DNA from: Isoetes taiwanensis
Lineage: Eukaryota > Streptophyta > Lycopodiopsida > Isoetales > Isoetaceae
Assembly: GCA_021234155.1 (NCBI GenBank)
Contig: JAJEKV010000022.1
Coordinates: 2,106,728-2,170,727 of the forward strand
Reading direction: 5' to 3'
DNA length: 64,000 bases
The notes beneath the pieces were generated by a model. The model was not told the origin of the DNA. It saw only the letters and a program-made list of their open reading frames with translations, and did no database searches. This document shows, one piece after another, positions 10,882 through 23,807 of the stretch. Position 1 is the stretch's first letter. Every line of letters starts with the position of its first letter. The position numbers and the translations under genes were made by a program.

Positions 10882-13689
10882 AAAATTTTCCTTCTTCTGT
10901 GGCCAAAAAGGATTCACAACATTAAAACAATGATATCGATAACATATGGTGAATGATAATGGATGGAGAACCATTGGGAATTTTAATGATTCCATTGGAA
11001 GAAAAATTTAGAAATAAAAGCAATAACTACGATGATCTATAAGAATGGAAATATTCTAAATCCTTTAAACTAGAATGCTAAAAGATGCATTTTATGCATG
11101 TAATAATGTAATAGTAGAACAATAGCATACTTATGGCATGGGACTCAAACCCAATCATATCTTTGAAATCATTGCAGTCATATCTTTGGCAACATATATG
11201 CTTGCAGTAGGAAATACCATGTGAATTGATATTTAGCTTGCGAAGATACTCGTAATATTATTCCATATTTGAAATCCAAACAACTTTATTAGCAATAGCA
11301 AGGCACAATTCCATATTTAAAATCCAAAAAACTTCATGTACAAGAGGTTAGGACAATAAAATTGGACCAATCTATAACACAAGAAAATCATTAATGTTGA
11401 TGTTTTCAAATTTTTCTTAGCCCACAATACTTCACTCGTTGAATGTTCATGCTGCAAAATGACATTTTGCAAAGTGACCATAAGAAATATCATGCTATTT
11501 TTGCCAATGGTCTGTTAAAATATGGCCAGCAACGCATTTACCCTAGAATGGAGATCCGGAATCAACAACGCTTGTTCCCATCCGAGCATGCCGCTTTTTC
11601 TCGAAAGTGTTTGTTGGCCCAAGCTTCGTGCAACAATGCAACAATTTCCAATACCCGCTTGCACAATTATACGTAAGAGAACATACAGATCTAAGCTAAT
11701 GGTCTGTTGAAATATGACCAGCAACGCATTTACCAAAGCCTGCAACCCCTTTTGGTCAATACACCGCATCATCTTAATCCTAGATGATGCATGAAGGAAG
11801 ATTCACAAACATAGCTTCTCATACATAAAATAATAATAGAACTCTGTACTTATCTTCTTCTACTATACCGCAGTTATTCCCAAAGAATCGTAAATCATCG
11901 AAAGCTCCATGACTTCGCTGAATCGGCCATTTAGCCGGGCTTTTAATTTTTTCTCACAAGCATGCCTTAGCAAATAACTCATGAAATTGATGGATGGTCT
12001 TCACTACTACCAAGATCAACACATAATTTTAGTACAACATATCCCTTAACCGGAGACATCTTTATCGGGTAAATACTAACATGAATCAAGCCTCGGTTAA
12101 TGCGCCCAAGCCCATCTTCTAAAATAGGAATCTCATTTGATTTGGAATCCAACGGCCCATGTATAATTCATAATATGAAACCTCTATTTTGTATTTTGAG
12201 CTAGGCAAGAATGGCTTTAAGGGCCAAGGTCATAAGTCCGTGGTTTCATCCCGCCCCAAAAAAAAATCCCGAGACATCAAAGATGTGAGATATTTGCATC
12301 TTTCTTGCAAGAATAAATTTAGAGTTTTACCCTCGACCAGGTAAGCTTTGCCACTTTCAGGGCACCATAAGCAAAAATTGGGGCACTATAGCCCGCTGAA
12401 CAACATGGGCAATATATATGCTCCCCGCAAAAATTTAAATCAATTCATCCTTTCTCCATAGCAAGAATCCAGCTTGATGATTCCAATGACTCGCAATGCA
12501 ATCACATATTAATTTCTTCAAGATTTGTGAAAAAGGCCTCAAGGAGCCATCATCGCTCCGATTCGCGGTTTCTATGATAGCCATCGCAATGTCATTCAGC
12601 TTTCCAAAGAAAAGAGCACCGAGCCACTTTCGGGGATTATTAGTTCATTTTCAAGATGTGCTTTCTTCATTAGCACATCCGTACTCCAATCCATCGCCTC
12701 TATTTATTGTCGTACATAAAGGATGAAATCGTATTAAGTCGTTATCCGAAATGAAAAAGATAATACCTTGAGAAGCTGGTGCCTTTTGAGGGGAGGGCAT
12801 GAGAGCAAGAGTTCCGCCGTGGGCAAAAGCCTCCCGCCGCAGACCGGCCAGCTTGGAAGACCTCGATGGATTGGCGGCAAGACCAGATCCCTCCATCCAA
12901 GTGCCGGGTGAATACTCCTGCAAGTACTTCCCCCAAGACCTAAGTATTGGTTTTTTTGATTCATGCAACCAACGGGTCCTTTCCTTCAAATCACATTCTA
13001 ATATATCAACAATCTTTTGCAAGTAAGATTCCCCCTAAACTTTACATCAACTTGATGGGTCAATTTTCATCATTTTTCAAATAAATATGTATATCCATGA
13101 TGCGCAACATTCTTGCCTTGTTGCCTTGTATGCACCACCATTGACGGTTCATCAAGAGTGTGTGATAAAGACGAAGCTTCCGGGCGCATTAGCCGCCTCC
13201 ATCCATCACTGCTCTCTCACACACCATAAACAAGGCGAGCTCTTCAAGATCTCCGCACTCCATAAATTGCCATTTGCTAGGTTTCGAGCTGGTTCTGTAT
13301 CATTACAACAGAGCATCAGATTTGCATGATCGAAATACAACGAGGCCGCCATCCCATATCAAAAGAAATGATGTTCGACATGCCTCTGAGCTCTGCAGAA
13401 TTTGTGCCTTCAGCTAGCAAACCCTATCTAGCAAACCCTATTTCTAAATGGCTCGAGGGTTGCATGTCAACGAGCCTCAATAAGCTAATTGAGAAAAAAA
13501 TACAATATGCACATGGGTCTAAACCATTGAACAAAAACACTAAAATTAATGCAGGCGTATGTGCACTCTAGATATACTAATTAGTAGTCCCGATGCAACA
13601 CACTTTCGAAATCATAAGAAAACCATAGAAAAAATAGTACAAAAATACAAAATCAACCCCCTGTTATTATGCTACATATTATAATAGAG
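10882..13689. other. Sequence absent from the sister repeat copy; no firm gene
   Basis: In the second copy of the repeat the flanks are contiguous at about 15,740-15,748, so this stretch plus the MITE is extra here. It contains a short near-duplicate (TATGGCCAGCAACGCATTTACC) at 11,520 and 11,713. A minus-strand exon-like frame lies at about 12,770-13,022. I see no transposase or terminal repeats for the stretch as a whole. Confidence 0.5.
12770..13022 (-). CDS. Exon-like open frame, unrecognised
   Basis: The minus-strand frame encodes a basic segment including KIVDILECDLKERTRWLHE and SWGKYLQEYSPGTW. A possible donor (CTCAAG|GTATTA) lies at its 3' end. I recognise no domain. It could be one exon of a captured or broken gene, or chance; no partner exon was found nearby. 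Confidence 0.25.
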
Positions 13690-13920
13690 GCACTTAATAG
13701 GCAAATAGTGCCTAATAATCATGTTGTTAAAGTCTAATTAGCTTCTTCAGTAGCAAGAGATGCCTTGAATGATTTCTATTCTCTTCTGCAAAACTTTAAA
13801 CCTAATCCAGCAAATTACTTCCACGCCAAATGAATAAACTAGAGTACTACATGTCGTTTCCAAGTCTATTCCTCGAGCTCAAAAGTAAAATAGTTGCTCC
13901 GCTTCAAGATCACTAATAAC
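13690..13920 (+). repeat. Duplicated repeat, first copy right part
   Basis: It aligns with 15,748-15,975 through GGCACTTAATAGGC, AATAATCATGTTGTTAAAGT and CCTCGAGCTCAAAAGTAAAA. It is the continuation of the 9,895-10,446 repeat after the extra sequence. Confidence 0.85.
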
Positions 13921-14190
13921 TGCACCATGAGAACATTTGAATCATCTGCAACAATCTGCAAATTTGATTTTCACATTTATTGCGGCTTTAGGTGCAGGCA
14001 ACAAGCTGGGACTCACTTGGTCTGCATCTATTTATTGTGCATATCTTGAAATATAAGTTGCACACGTGGGAAAGGTTCTAGTTAAAGGTTCTAGCTAAAC
14101 ATTTGCAAACTCAAGAAGAGAATTATCTTCTTAAACAAAAGATAAATCTAACTTCTAGCAGAGACAGTAAGGAGGGAAATAAACCTACCA

Positions 14191-14541
14191 TCATCTAACG
14201 AATATGTCGTGGAGTCTTAAGTTATGTGCTAGAAGATAAATCTCACATGCATCGTCATGGCCCAAATCTAATGAGTAAAAGACTAAAAGCTTTTGTTGAA
14301 CCGAAGGATTGACATACCCATCCTTTGCATTCGTAGAATGCCACTCGCCATGGGCCTCAAAGATATGATCTGGCACATTGAAAGCAGCAGTAGTGATAGC
14401 AACTCCATGCCTACCAGAAGGGGTTTCAAACAACGATGGATATTTGCCTATGGATGCAAGACATAATTTAGTGCACAAAGTAGAGTAGAAAATAAACTTA
14501 TAGCAAATTGATGTGCCATATGGAGAAACCAAACACCGCAA
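14191..14541 (-). pseudogene. Tyrosine recombinase C-terminal fragment (DIRS/YR type)
   Basis: The minus-strand frame reads SIGKYPSLFETPSGRHGVA, then FNVPDHIFEAHGEWHSTNAK and DGYVNPSVQQKLLV. This follows the C-terminal catalytic block of eukaryotic YR-retroelement recombinases, whose usual form is HSLRSGGAT..GVPD..FK.HGRW.S..AKDGYV. The H of HGxW and the nucleophile-like Y of DGYV are kept, while the HSLR box is degraded to PSGR. Only the C-terminal part is visible. An open frame at 14,612-14,878 on the same strand does not resemble the rest of the domain. It differs from the 5.8-8.0 kb recombinase, so two YR lineages are present. Confidence rests on motif order alone. Confidence 0.55.
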
Positions 14542-15136
14542 AAAAGGTGACCACCAAGAGCGGCATCCAAACTAGAAAAATTGCCTAAGATGATAAGATG
14601 CTCTAGAAGACTTAGTAGGCAATAGCTACCACATAAACATGCAATTGATACCCAAGATCTAATGGCACAACATCGGGAAGACGGTATTCTTTGAGTGGTC
14701 TAGATCTTAAATGTTCAATTTGAAACAAAAAGCATGTTCCCTTCTCAATTTTCCAGTCCACTTTGTAGCTTCTAATTCCAACAACAATTGTTAAATTATT
14801 GCTGCTGTGAAACGCTTTTCCATAAACAATAAATGGGCCATCAATCATGGTAAATACAGATGAAGCAAAATAAGCCACATGTGTTCATATCTACATGTGT
14901 GTTGTTTACTGAGGTTCAGAGATATTCCAATTGACAAACCATTGTTTTTGCCCATGCTGCCTCTACAAAGTGGCACTTAGTCAAAGTAGCATCTACCATA
15001 TTTATTATTTGCAGCTGCCTTTGCAAAGTAGCACTTAGTTGCTTTTTTACCTGTAGGTATTATGAATGTCTTCATGATTGTTGTTTTCCTATATCGTGAT
15101 ACCAAGAAATAAAGTATGCCCAAAGAGTAAAGAGAA
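14542..15136. other. No recognisable gene
   Basis: A minus-strand open frame of 88 codons lies at 14,612-14,878 without a familiar motif. The rest is AT-rich. It may be the decayed upstream part of the recombinase-bearing element. Confidence 0.4.
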
Positions 15137-15975
15137 TCCTTTGCACCCAAACCACTTTTGGTCCATTTAAAAATTGGGGCTTTTGTTTGTTTAAGCTTAT
15201 TTGACGATGATACAGGGGCTTCCTCTGTAAGCCTTCTTTTATGATAAAAACAACATCATTCTGCAGCTATCTTCCTGCAATAATGGTAAAAAAAATAATG
15301 CCGCCATTTCCTGTTTATTAGGTTGGGTTACAAACATATAAGGTATAGTAGATTCTGCCGGAATATTCTATGTCTTAGTATTTGAAGAGCCAAGTGTTTT
15401 TAGCTTTTTACAAGAGATGTATCATGGCGGTCAAGTTCATCTGAAACATTTTTTTAAACCTGTCAGGTTGCCCCCTATTATGTCCATGTGTATGTCCATG
15501 TGCAGCTGAGAATAGAATAGAATAGTTTTTTTAACGTCCACGGAGACCAATAGGTCATGGGACCCATACAATGGGCTGAGAGCAACTAGGATATTACCAT
15601 CTTCCCAAGCTGTTAGTTCATTTGTATGAATCTGGTAAGAATGTGTCATGCAAGGGACATGTCAGCCTTGCATGCTCGTAATGCGTGATTGGAACTGTTT
15701 AATGCTACTATCTAACTTTCATTTGTTGATGCAAGTATAATTGCTTGAGGCACTTAATAGGCAATAGTGCCTAATAATCATGTTGTTAAAGTCTAATTAG
15801 CTTCTTCAGCATCAAGAGATGCCTTCAACAATTTCTATTCTCTTCTGTAAGTCGTTAAACCTAATCCGGAAAATTACTCCCACGCCAAATGAATAAACTA
15901 GAGTGCTATAGATTGTTTCCAAGTCCATTCCTCGAGCTCAAAAGTAAAATAGTTGCTCCCCTTCAAGATCATAAA
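15137..15975 (+). repeat. Duplicated repeat, second copy (uninterrupted)
   Basis: This is the sister of 9,895-10,446 plus 13,690-13,920, with the two halves contiguous. It carries its own extra stretch near 15,510-15,580 with (AATAG) repeats. Confidence 0.85.
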
Positions 15976-16092
15976 TATCCATGATCGGGTCAGGGCTGCC
16001 GCAGATTGCTCTTGTAACTCTGAGACTGGACCTGCTTTCGATGATCTTTAGTTCCTTGGAAAGCTTATTCCGAGAGCTTTTCATCAACATCA

Positions 16093-16332
16093 ATTTTGTT
16101 AGGATTTGCTATTAGATTAGGGGCCGGATTTGGGTCTGTTTTATTTCGGCCACTTATAGTATGGATGGGGAGGACAGGTATTGGTCCAGCATCCAAGGCG
16201 GCGGCAAAACGACGTGAGTCTACCACCAGTTTGGTGATAAGTGGTCCCCCTGTTGCTGCACAAAAAGAGGTAAATAATTCAGTTGGAGGGTTTAAAATGG
16301 AGGGTTTTGGGAATGCAGGTCCTTCGACATGG
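16093..16332 (+). CDS. Possible exon, unrecognised
   Basis: A plus-strand frame encodes RLGAGFGSVLFRPL, ASKAAAKRRESTTSLVISGPP and GGFKMEGFGNAGPSTW, then meets a good donor (ATG|GTAAGATTG) near 16,332. It lies just before the tandem array, so it may be an exon of the locus from which the array unit arose. No domain is recognised and no start codon is convincing. Confidence 0.3.
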
Positions 16333-16814
16333 TAAGATTGTATAAGTCAAAGTTACCTTCATGGTAACATCCAGTTGTTTATTTGTGCTTATTAGTAGAA
16401 GAGATAACCATTTTGAATCTATAATGGTTCTATTTCTCTAAATGGTGCATTTTAAAGTAACTGGAAATACACACAGTCAAGGGTGTCTATTGGTGTTAAA
16501 CTATAGTAAATTATATGGATATCCTTTAGAGTCAGTTGCTATATGTTTGTAATATTCATTATCTACTCTTAGGTATTTTATATATAAGTTTCATATCGCT
16601 AAAGAGTATTCTTACCACATGATTGTTTCTATTAATGAAGATGCATTATGTTACTAGTAGCGATCATGATTCTAGAGACTATTATTATTGTAGATCCAGA
16701 CCTCGATCTATCATTCAAGTACAACACTCCAATATCAAAGATCTCAATTAGGTGGTTTCTTCCCAAAGTTATCGTTGCAAGTGATCATGGTTAATTTCTG
16801 CCAGTTAGTCTGTA

Positions 16815-19800
16815 TTTTTTTTTACAGTGAGTACGCTGATGCCGCACGGCATGATGTGGTGTAATACGATCGCCGTGCGCCACATGGCTATATCACAACA
16901 GGCCATATGCAATGACACAGTTTTAAACTTAAACTTATCGTGTCGTTAAAGCCGCCAAGATGCATTACATGTACCGGGTAACCAAATTACAATGGAAGAA
17001 TTTACAACTACTGATTCATATCGACAATGCATGCAAATGACCATGCATGACGTTAAAGATCAGACTCCGAATGGCAAAGTACAAAGTCGATATTGGTTTA
17101 CTAGAAGGAAGGTACATACTAAGTTCCAGCAGCAATTATATTCTGTAGCTCAGTTGGAAATTACGTTTCAGATATCTATGGCTCCATATCTATGGTCGAC
17201 ACAATTGCTAAAATGAAAGGTAATCTGCTTCAGTACAAAAATGTTTTACCCAGCGAGGATTAGGTTTCGACCATGGCCTTTGCAAAACAAAGCAATGAAC
17301 TGATAGAGCGAAACGCGCGTAAGTCGCCGCAAACCGTATGGGCATGATCCAGACTTAGGTATGAATTTAAAACCTAAGGGTTGCTGCATAAAGAGACTCC
17401 GTGATGGCTCGGGACGATAAAGGATCATAAGCTTCAGTATACCATGCCATCGTAGGTAGCCTGGCGGGACCGCCGCGAAGAAGCTGGCATAAATAGAGTG
17501 ATATAAAAGAGAATCTGGGAAGGAAAATGTAGATCTACAAAGCTTAAACAAGGCTTTGTAATCTGTAGTTGCCCTCGAATTCGAACGTGATCTTAAAATG
17601 CAAAAAGATTTTGAAGTGCGCCATAGAGAATCATATGATGTGAGTTTTATGGCAAATTCAAGTGGATAATTGCAAGCAATAAGCCTCGCTGACAATTATG
17701 TGACAACTTGGCAACTGCGATATACTGGACAGTAAGCAACTAATCAATCCTATGCCTCAAATGCTATGGCCCGAGGAGCCGGATCTATTGTAATGATTAA
17801 GTAAGCCTACGCTTTAAAGAGAATGATATATATATGATCCGCTATTGGTGGAGCTGCACAGCAATTTACATTACATCTCAACAAATTGATAAGTAATATT
17901 ACCGGGCACAATAAAGGCTACCGTGTCTGACTACTTTCTATTTTTGAATGCTTTCAAGAAGTATATGTTTTAAAATAATGATAAAGCTTGAAATCTCGTG
18001 ATCGCTTTGGTCGGGCTTAGTGATATCAATTTAAAGTACACCTTTTGCATATGCCAGCATGATAATCGCTAATATAAGTTTGCCTATAATGAAGAGCCTA
18101 ATTTGCTTCGAACAGGATTCCTTGTATGGAACCCCATGTTTAGCTTAATTCCATTTTAAAGGGAGTACTATGAAACCGCAGCCTCTCAATAGCATTTGTT
18201 AGGGATATTATGCATGTATCTGCGGTGGCTTATGATATTCATTTGATCTTCCATGGAACAGTGACCAACCGTCAGAAGGCAATGCTTTGATAATTTTGCT
18301 TAAGGTTGGTTGGCTCCAAATAAGCCAAGCTGCCGTTGCTATGGACGCAAGATGATTCCTCCATTGTGTTTTATGAAGCTTCATATCTATGCCAGCTACA
18401 TGTGTATTTGAGGTCTCTCGCTAACTGAAGTGGTGGTCATTAAATGATGATGCATGGTTAATAATTGAAGGTTAACACCTAGATCTCAAATTCATTCACT
18501 GGTGCAGTAAACATTTCATGTTGTTGCACACCCCTGGCTGGCATGTATGTGGAGAATTACTTGGATGTACCAGACGTTGGCCAGGCAGGAGAGCTTAGAC
18601 ATTCTTTTGGCGGATAAAATTTTCATGTCTATTGTAAGTCATTTTATTATGCTTCTATCTACCTATTGTATTTTATCTTAACAAGATGAGAAGGGCATGC
18701 AAGATTTGGGCAGAGCTACCTATTGTGTTTATCTTAATGCAAAGATGAAGCTTATGTCTATTATGCATCTTAACAAGATGGTTCATTATTTAGAGCAGAG
18801 TTACTTATATGGTCTATACTTGATACAAAGGTAGTTGAGTACTTAAAATAGTACCTTAAAAATGGTATGCAAAGATTTTTTAAAGGAGTTTTTTAAAAAA
18901 AATAAAAATCCTTAAGAATACAAATTTTATAGAAATTACAATACTTAGCCATTACAATATGAAGTTCTAAACCTGTAGCCTACAGTTCTTAACCCTAGAC
19001 CTAAATTCTAAACACGTAATCCTAAAATTTTCAGCTTATTCTAACCCTAAACCTAAGTGTGTACACAATGTGCTTCCAAAACATTCTAACCCTAAATTTA
19101 AACGTCTGCAGTTTTATAGAAGATTTTTATGAATAAAAGCGGGGTTTTTAACACCACCTTGGCTTGATAAATATGCATGTCTATTGTGCCCGTGTTAACA
19201 TGCAGTGAAGGCGATAAGCCCGAGAACGTGAGCTTACACGATAGTGACTTAGGCTCTTACCCTTAAGGCTAATCGTCCTCTGGTTTCCACTTTACTTGGT
19301 AACTGGGATTTTCTTGCTCTTATGTATGTTTCTCCTATGTATGTTTCCCATATTCAAGTTGGAGAAGCTATGTTTACTCGATGACAATAAAAGTCATATT
19401 TTTGACAAGGTCAGTTGCCCTTAAAAAGGAATTTCTAAACATTCATTTTCAATCTTATATTGTTTTTAGTCAATTCAGATTCTTCCGGGATAAATATGAT
19501 GTATTGAACAAGAAATTTGGTGGATTGACAAGAGGAAATTGTTATTAGTAGAAGAGAATCGGTGAGCTCTTTTGATAAATGTTAACCATTTTAAGGCTTA
19601 AAGTCAAATTTACACTGTTTTGGCTTAAGGCTTATATTAACTTTGAAAGTGGTCTTTGTAAAAGTCCATGGATGGTAAAACCTGCTGTTTGAAGCAATTT
19701 AAAAGGTTTTTTCACTAACTTCAGTTCCCCTAGTTATCTGGGGGCCTTAAAAAATGGTTGAAGTGGTGTATATAATCTCTTACTAATACGGTTGGATCTT

Positions 19801-20262
19801 TATAGAAGATTGGCATAGGTCGGGCAATGACGCATTATTATTCTTCATTAATTTTTGAAGATTACCGCTAAGGCCGCCGATTGAGGGATGAACATAAAGT
19901 GGAAATGAGAATTATAATTCTTTCTAATGATTTCGCTCTTGACGGCCCGGACATAAGGAAAAGCATTCAAAATAAAGGTAAACATGACATTTGTTTCTAA
20001 ATTATGCAATTGCATTTTTTACACGAAGTTGATTATATAATGAGCTCGCTCTTTATACTAGTCTTTTGGCATTGGCCCAAAAGTAGGATCAATCAATCAT
20101 TTTGCCATTTGGCTCTCTTAAAGAGAAATAAATACTTGCAACAAAGTGTTAAAGAGTTAATTGGGCAATAGGTAGGGTAGGGCTTTGGCAACAAGGTCCT
20201 ACTCTCCTTGTTTAACCTACTATGCGACTTTAAACCCACCTCGACCCTAGGCTTTTTATTAG
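16815..20262. repeat. Tandem array unit 1 (most divergent)
   Basis: Landmarks shared with units 2-5 appear in the same order: ATGATGTGGTGTAAT (16,851), ACTAGAAGGAAGGTACATAC, CATTACATCTCAACAAA (17,869), ATAAAATTTTCATGTCT, and GGCATTGGCCCAAAAGTAGG (20,069). The start is set where similarity to the unit start is first seen. Divergence from units 2-5 is higher than among those units. Confidence 0.8.
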
Positions 20263-23200
20263 CATGAGTAAGTGGCATTTATGATATGCTATGTATTTTA
20301 TGATGTGGTGTGGTGTGTGGTGTAAATGAGAAATTTAAAGCAAAAGCATGATGGCTATAGACCATAATAGGTAGCCATATGCAATGGCGATGATCTTAAA
20401 ACTTTAAACTTGATTGCAATGTTAAAGTTGCCAAGATGTTGACATATACCCAGCAAGCATGCGAGTAACGTATCTAAATTACAATGGAAGAATTCTATAA
20501 CTACGTATTCATACTTTACAATGGTCATGTAAAATAGACCAGACCACAGATAATTCACTGCAGAGACTTACAGTAAGCGGTGACAAAAAGTCGCCAGGAA
20601 TTGGTACTAGAGAAAGCATGAAGGTACATACTAAGTTGGGAAAGCATTATATTCTAGAAGCTCGGTTGGAAATTACATGCTGTGATATCTATGGTCGTAT
20701 ATCTATAGTCATTAACAATTACAAGGGGTAAATGAGCACCCAGGCTTCAAAGAATAAATTGTATGACCATGAGGATTAGGGTTTCAACCATGCAAATTTG
20801 CAAAACAAAGTACAAAGTATTTAATCGGATATGGGCATGATCCAGGACTTTAGGTATGAATTTAAAACTAAGGGTTTAGAGACGATAAAAGAGACGCAGA
20901 TGGCTCGGCGATAAAGGATCATAAACGCGAGATATGCATTACCGGGGTTTCTTTGGTAGAAGCGTTCTATGGATCCGCAGGAAGAATGGCATAAATAGAA
21001 GCGATACAAAAGAGAATGAGGAAGGAAAATGTAGATCTACAAGAACAAGGCCTGTAATTACGTAGTTGCCCCTCGAATTGAGCAGTGATCTTGAAATACA
21101 AAGATTTTGGCGTGCTTTGTTGAGTAGATATGATGAGTTTATAGCAAAATTCATTGGTTAATTCGCGAGCAATAAGCCCTGATGACAATTATGTGGCGAC
21201 GACTTCTTGGCAAATTCGGTGGATAATGGATTTGCAAACAAATGATCTAATCTCTAGTGCTCAATGCGAGGGCTCGAGGATCTAATAATGATTCGATTAG
21301 AACATAGAGAAATGCAGAGAAGCCGAGATATATATATGATTAACAAGCTATTGGTGGAGCTACTAGCTTAATTTACATTACATCTCAACAAAATTGAAGG
21401 CAATATTGCTTTACACAAAGGCCTCTCAGTTCTGACTACTTTCATTTTTTGAATGCTTCTAAGAAGTATATGTTTTAAATAATGATAAAGCTTGAAATTC
21501 AATCGGAGTTTTGGTCGGCTTAGTGATTAATTCTTTAAAAGTACACCTTTTTATGCATAAGGGGCTGCATAAAAACATGATACTACTGAATATGTTTGCA
21601 TTGGATAATGGAAAGCCTAATTTGTTTGAATGGGATTCACTGTGAACTCAAGCATGTGATGGACTTACGCAGAAAGGCAAGTACTAAGAAACCTTATTCT
21701 TAATAGCATTTGTTAGATATTATGCATGTATCTGTGGTGGCTTATGATATCTGATCTTCCCATGTGGAATACATAGCATTCGAATCACGTAAGGCAATGC
21801 TTTGATACTGCTGGCGCTAAGTTAAGTTGGCTCAATAAGTTAAGTTTGCTAAGTTAAGGGATCGGCATGGGATTTCTCCATTTGCTTTATACTTATAATG
21901 ACATGCTTAGCTAAAAAGAAGGTTATTTGGAGGTCTATGCACGGGTCCGGCAGGTGGTCAATAAATGATGATATGTTAATAATTGGAAGGTTAGCAACCT
22001 AGATCTGCCTCCCTGTCCACTTGGTGAGAAGATTACAAAGGAATATAACATTCTATTGGCCATGTGGAGAATTACGGATGCATAGATTAAGTATTTTGAG
22101 GGAGCTTAGACATTCTTTGGATAAAATTTTCATGTCTATTGTGTTTCCTCATTGTAAATTTATCTGCTTTTGCTCACGAAGATGAAAGGGCATGTCTAAT
22201 ATGTTTATCTTAATGCAAGATGAAGGGCATGCGAGTTCATTATTTAGTTACTTATATGGTCTATGCTTGATAAATATGCAGACATGTCTATTGTGTTTAT
22301 CTTAACATGCAAGGTGAAAAGGAAGGAAGGAAGGAAGTTTATTTTATGTTTATGCGCAGAGAACGCAAAAGCCAAAAACCCCAACACCAAAACAAACTTA
22401 ATGCAAGGATGAAAAACCCTCACTTGGGGGCATGCGGGGTTCATTATTTTAAACTTGATTACCATAGGTGATGGTCTATGTAGCGGTGTGTCGTAGTAAA
22501 TATGCATGTCTATTACCGGGTAAATCAGCCGAGGGCATGGTGCCTTATCCTTAACATGCAAAGGTGAATCCTTCTTTCTCCTCGGGATCCCGATAAGCCT
22601 CGAGGTAATGGAACCCGGCCCTATGGCGTAATACATCGAGATGTGTGCTTAGTGACTTAGGCTCTTACCGGGTTTTCTAAGGCATACGTGGTGGCAGCAT
22701 TGTGCCCTCTGGTTTCCTTATGCTGGTAATCCATGTATCTACCTCCTAAACCATATGCTGCTCAGGATTTCTTGCTCCCTATGTATGTTTCTCCCATGTT
22801 ATGGAAGCAAGTTCCCATATTCCAAGTTGGCCAATTAATTTAGCCTCTTTACCCTTTCTAAGGCAATCGCCCTCCGGCCGATAGAACTGAATGTAGTGTA
22901 AGTTTCATATTTTTTGACAATGAAGTCATATTTTGACAAGGCTGCTAAAAAGACAAGGGAATTTCTAAACATTCATTTTTCAATCTTATATTGTTTTTTA
23001 GTCAATTCCTGAATTCTTCCCGAGGATAAATATGATGTATTGAACAAGAAATTTAATTGGATTGACAAGAGGAAAATTGTTATTCAGAAAAGAATCGATA
23101 ATTTCTTTTGATAAATGTTAACCATTTTTAAGGCTTAAGTCAAATTTACACCTATTTTGGCTTACACGCATATTGGAAAGTGGTCTTTGCAAAAGTCCAT

Positions 23201-23807
23201 GGATGGTAAAAGTCTGTTTGAACAGATTTAAAGTTTTTTTTCACTAACTTTCGGTTCCCCTAGTTATACTAGGGCCTTAAAATGGTTGAGAAATTCGAGG
23301 TGTATATAATCTCTTACTAATACAAGTTTGGATCTTTATAGGAATTGCATAGGCCTGCAATGGCGATTATTCTTTGGAGCCAATTTTGAAGATTGCTGGC
23401 TAAGGCCGCCAAAGTGAGGATGAGCATAGGCTGGAAATGAGAATTATAATTCTTTCACTGTTGATTTCCGCCTTGACTTTGTCGGACATTATAGGAAAAG
23501 CATTCAAAAAATAAAGATAGATAGATTGTTTTTTTATGCCATGCATTTTTACAATTGGATTGATTATATAATGAGCTCTGGCTCTTTTATACTAGTCTTT
23601 TGGCATTGGCCCAAAAGTAGAGGATCAATCTGTTTGCCATTTGGCTCTCTTAAAAGAGAAATAAATACTTGCAACAAGTGATAAGAGTTAATTAGGCAAT
23701 ATAGGTAGGTGGGGCTTTGGCAACAAGGTCCTACTCTCCCTTGTTGCTAACTCTATGTATGACTTTCGGCCCACCGGACCCCACGGAGGGAGCGCGTGCT
23801 TTTTATT
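20263..23807. repeat. Tandem array unit 2
   Basis: It is delimited by the ATGAGTAATGTGGCATT-like junction. It is about 350 bp longer than units 3 and 4, owing to an insertion near 22,318-22,440 that begins with four GGAA repeats and to extra bases at 22,500-22,760. No intact gene is seen. Confidence 0.9.

Noticed and set aside
17246-17695. Long minus-strand open frames recurring in every tandem unit (for example 17,246-17,695, 27,605-27,934, 30,879-31,130)
   Set aside because: They recur because the units are copies. Composition is skewed to L/F/S/I as in antisense shadows, and frames break differently in each unit.
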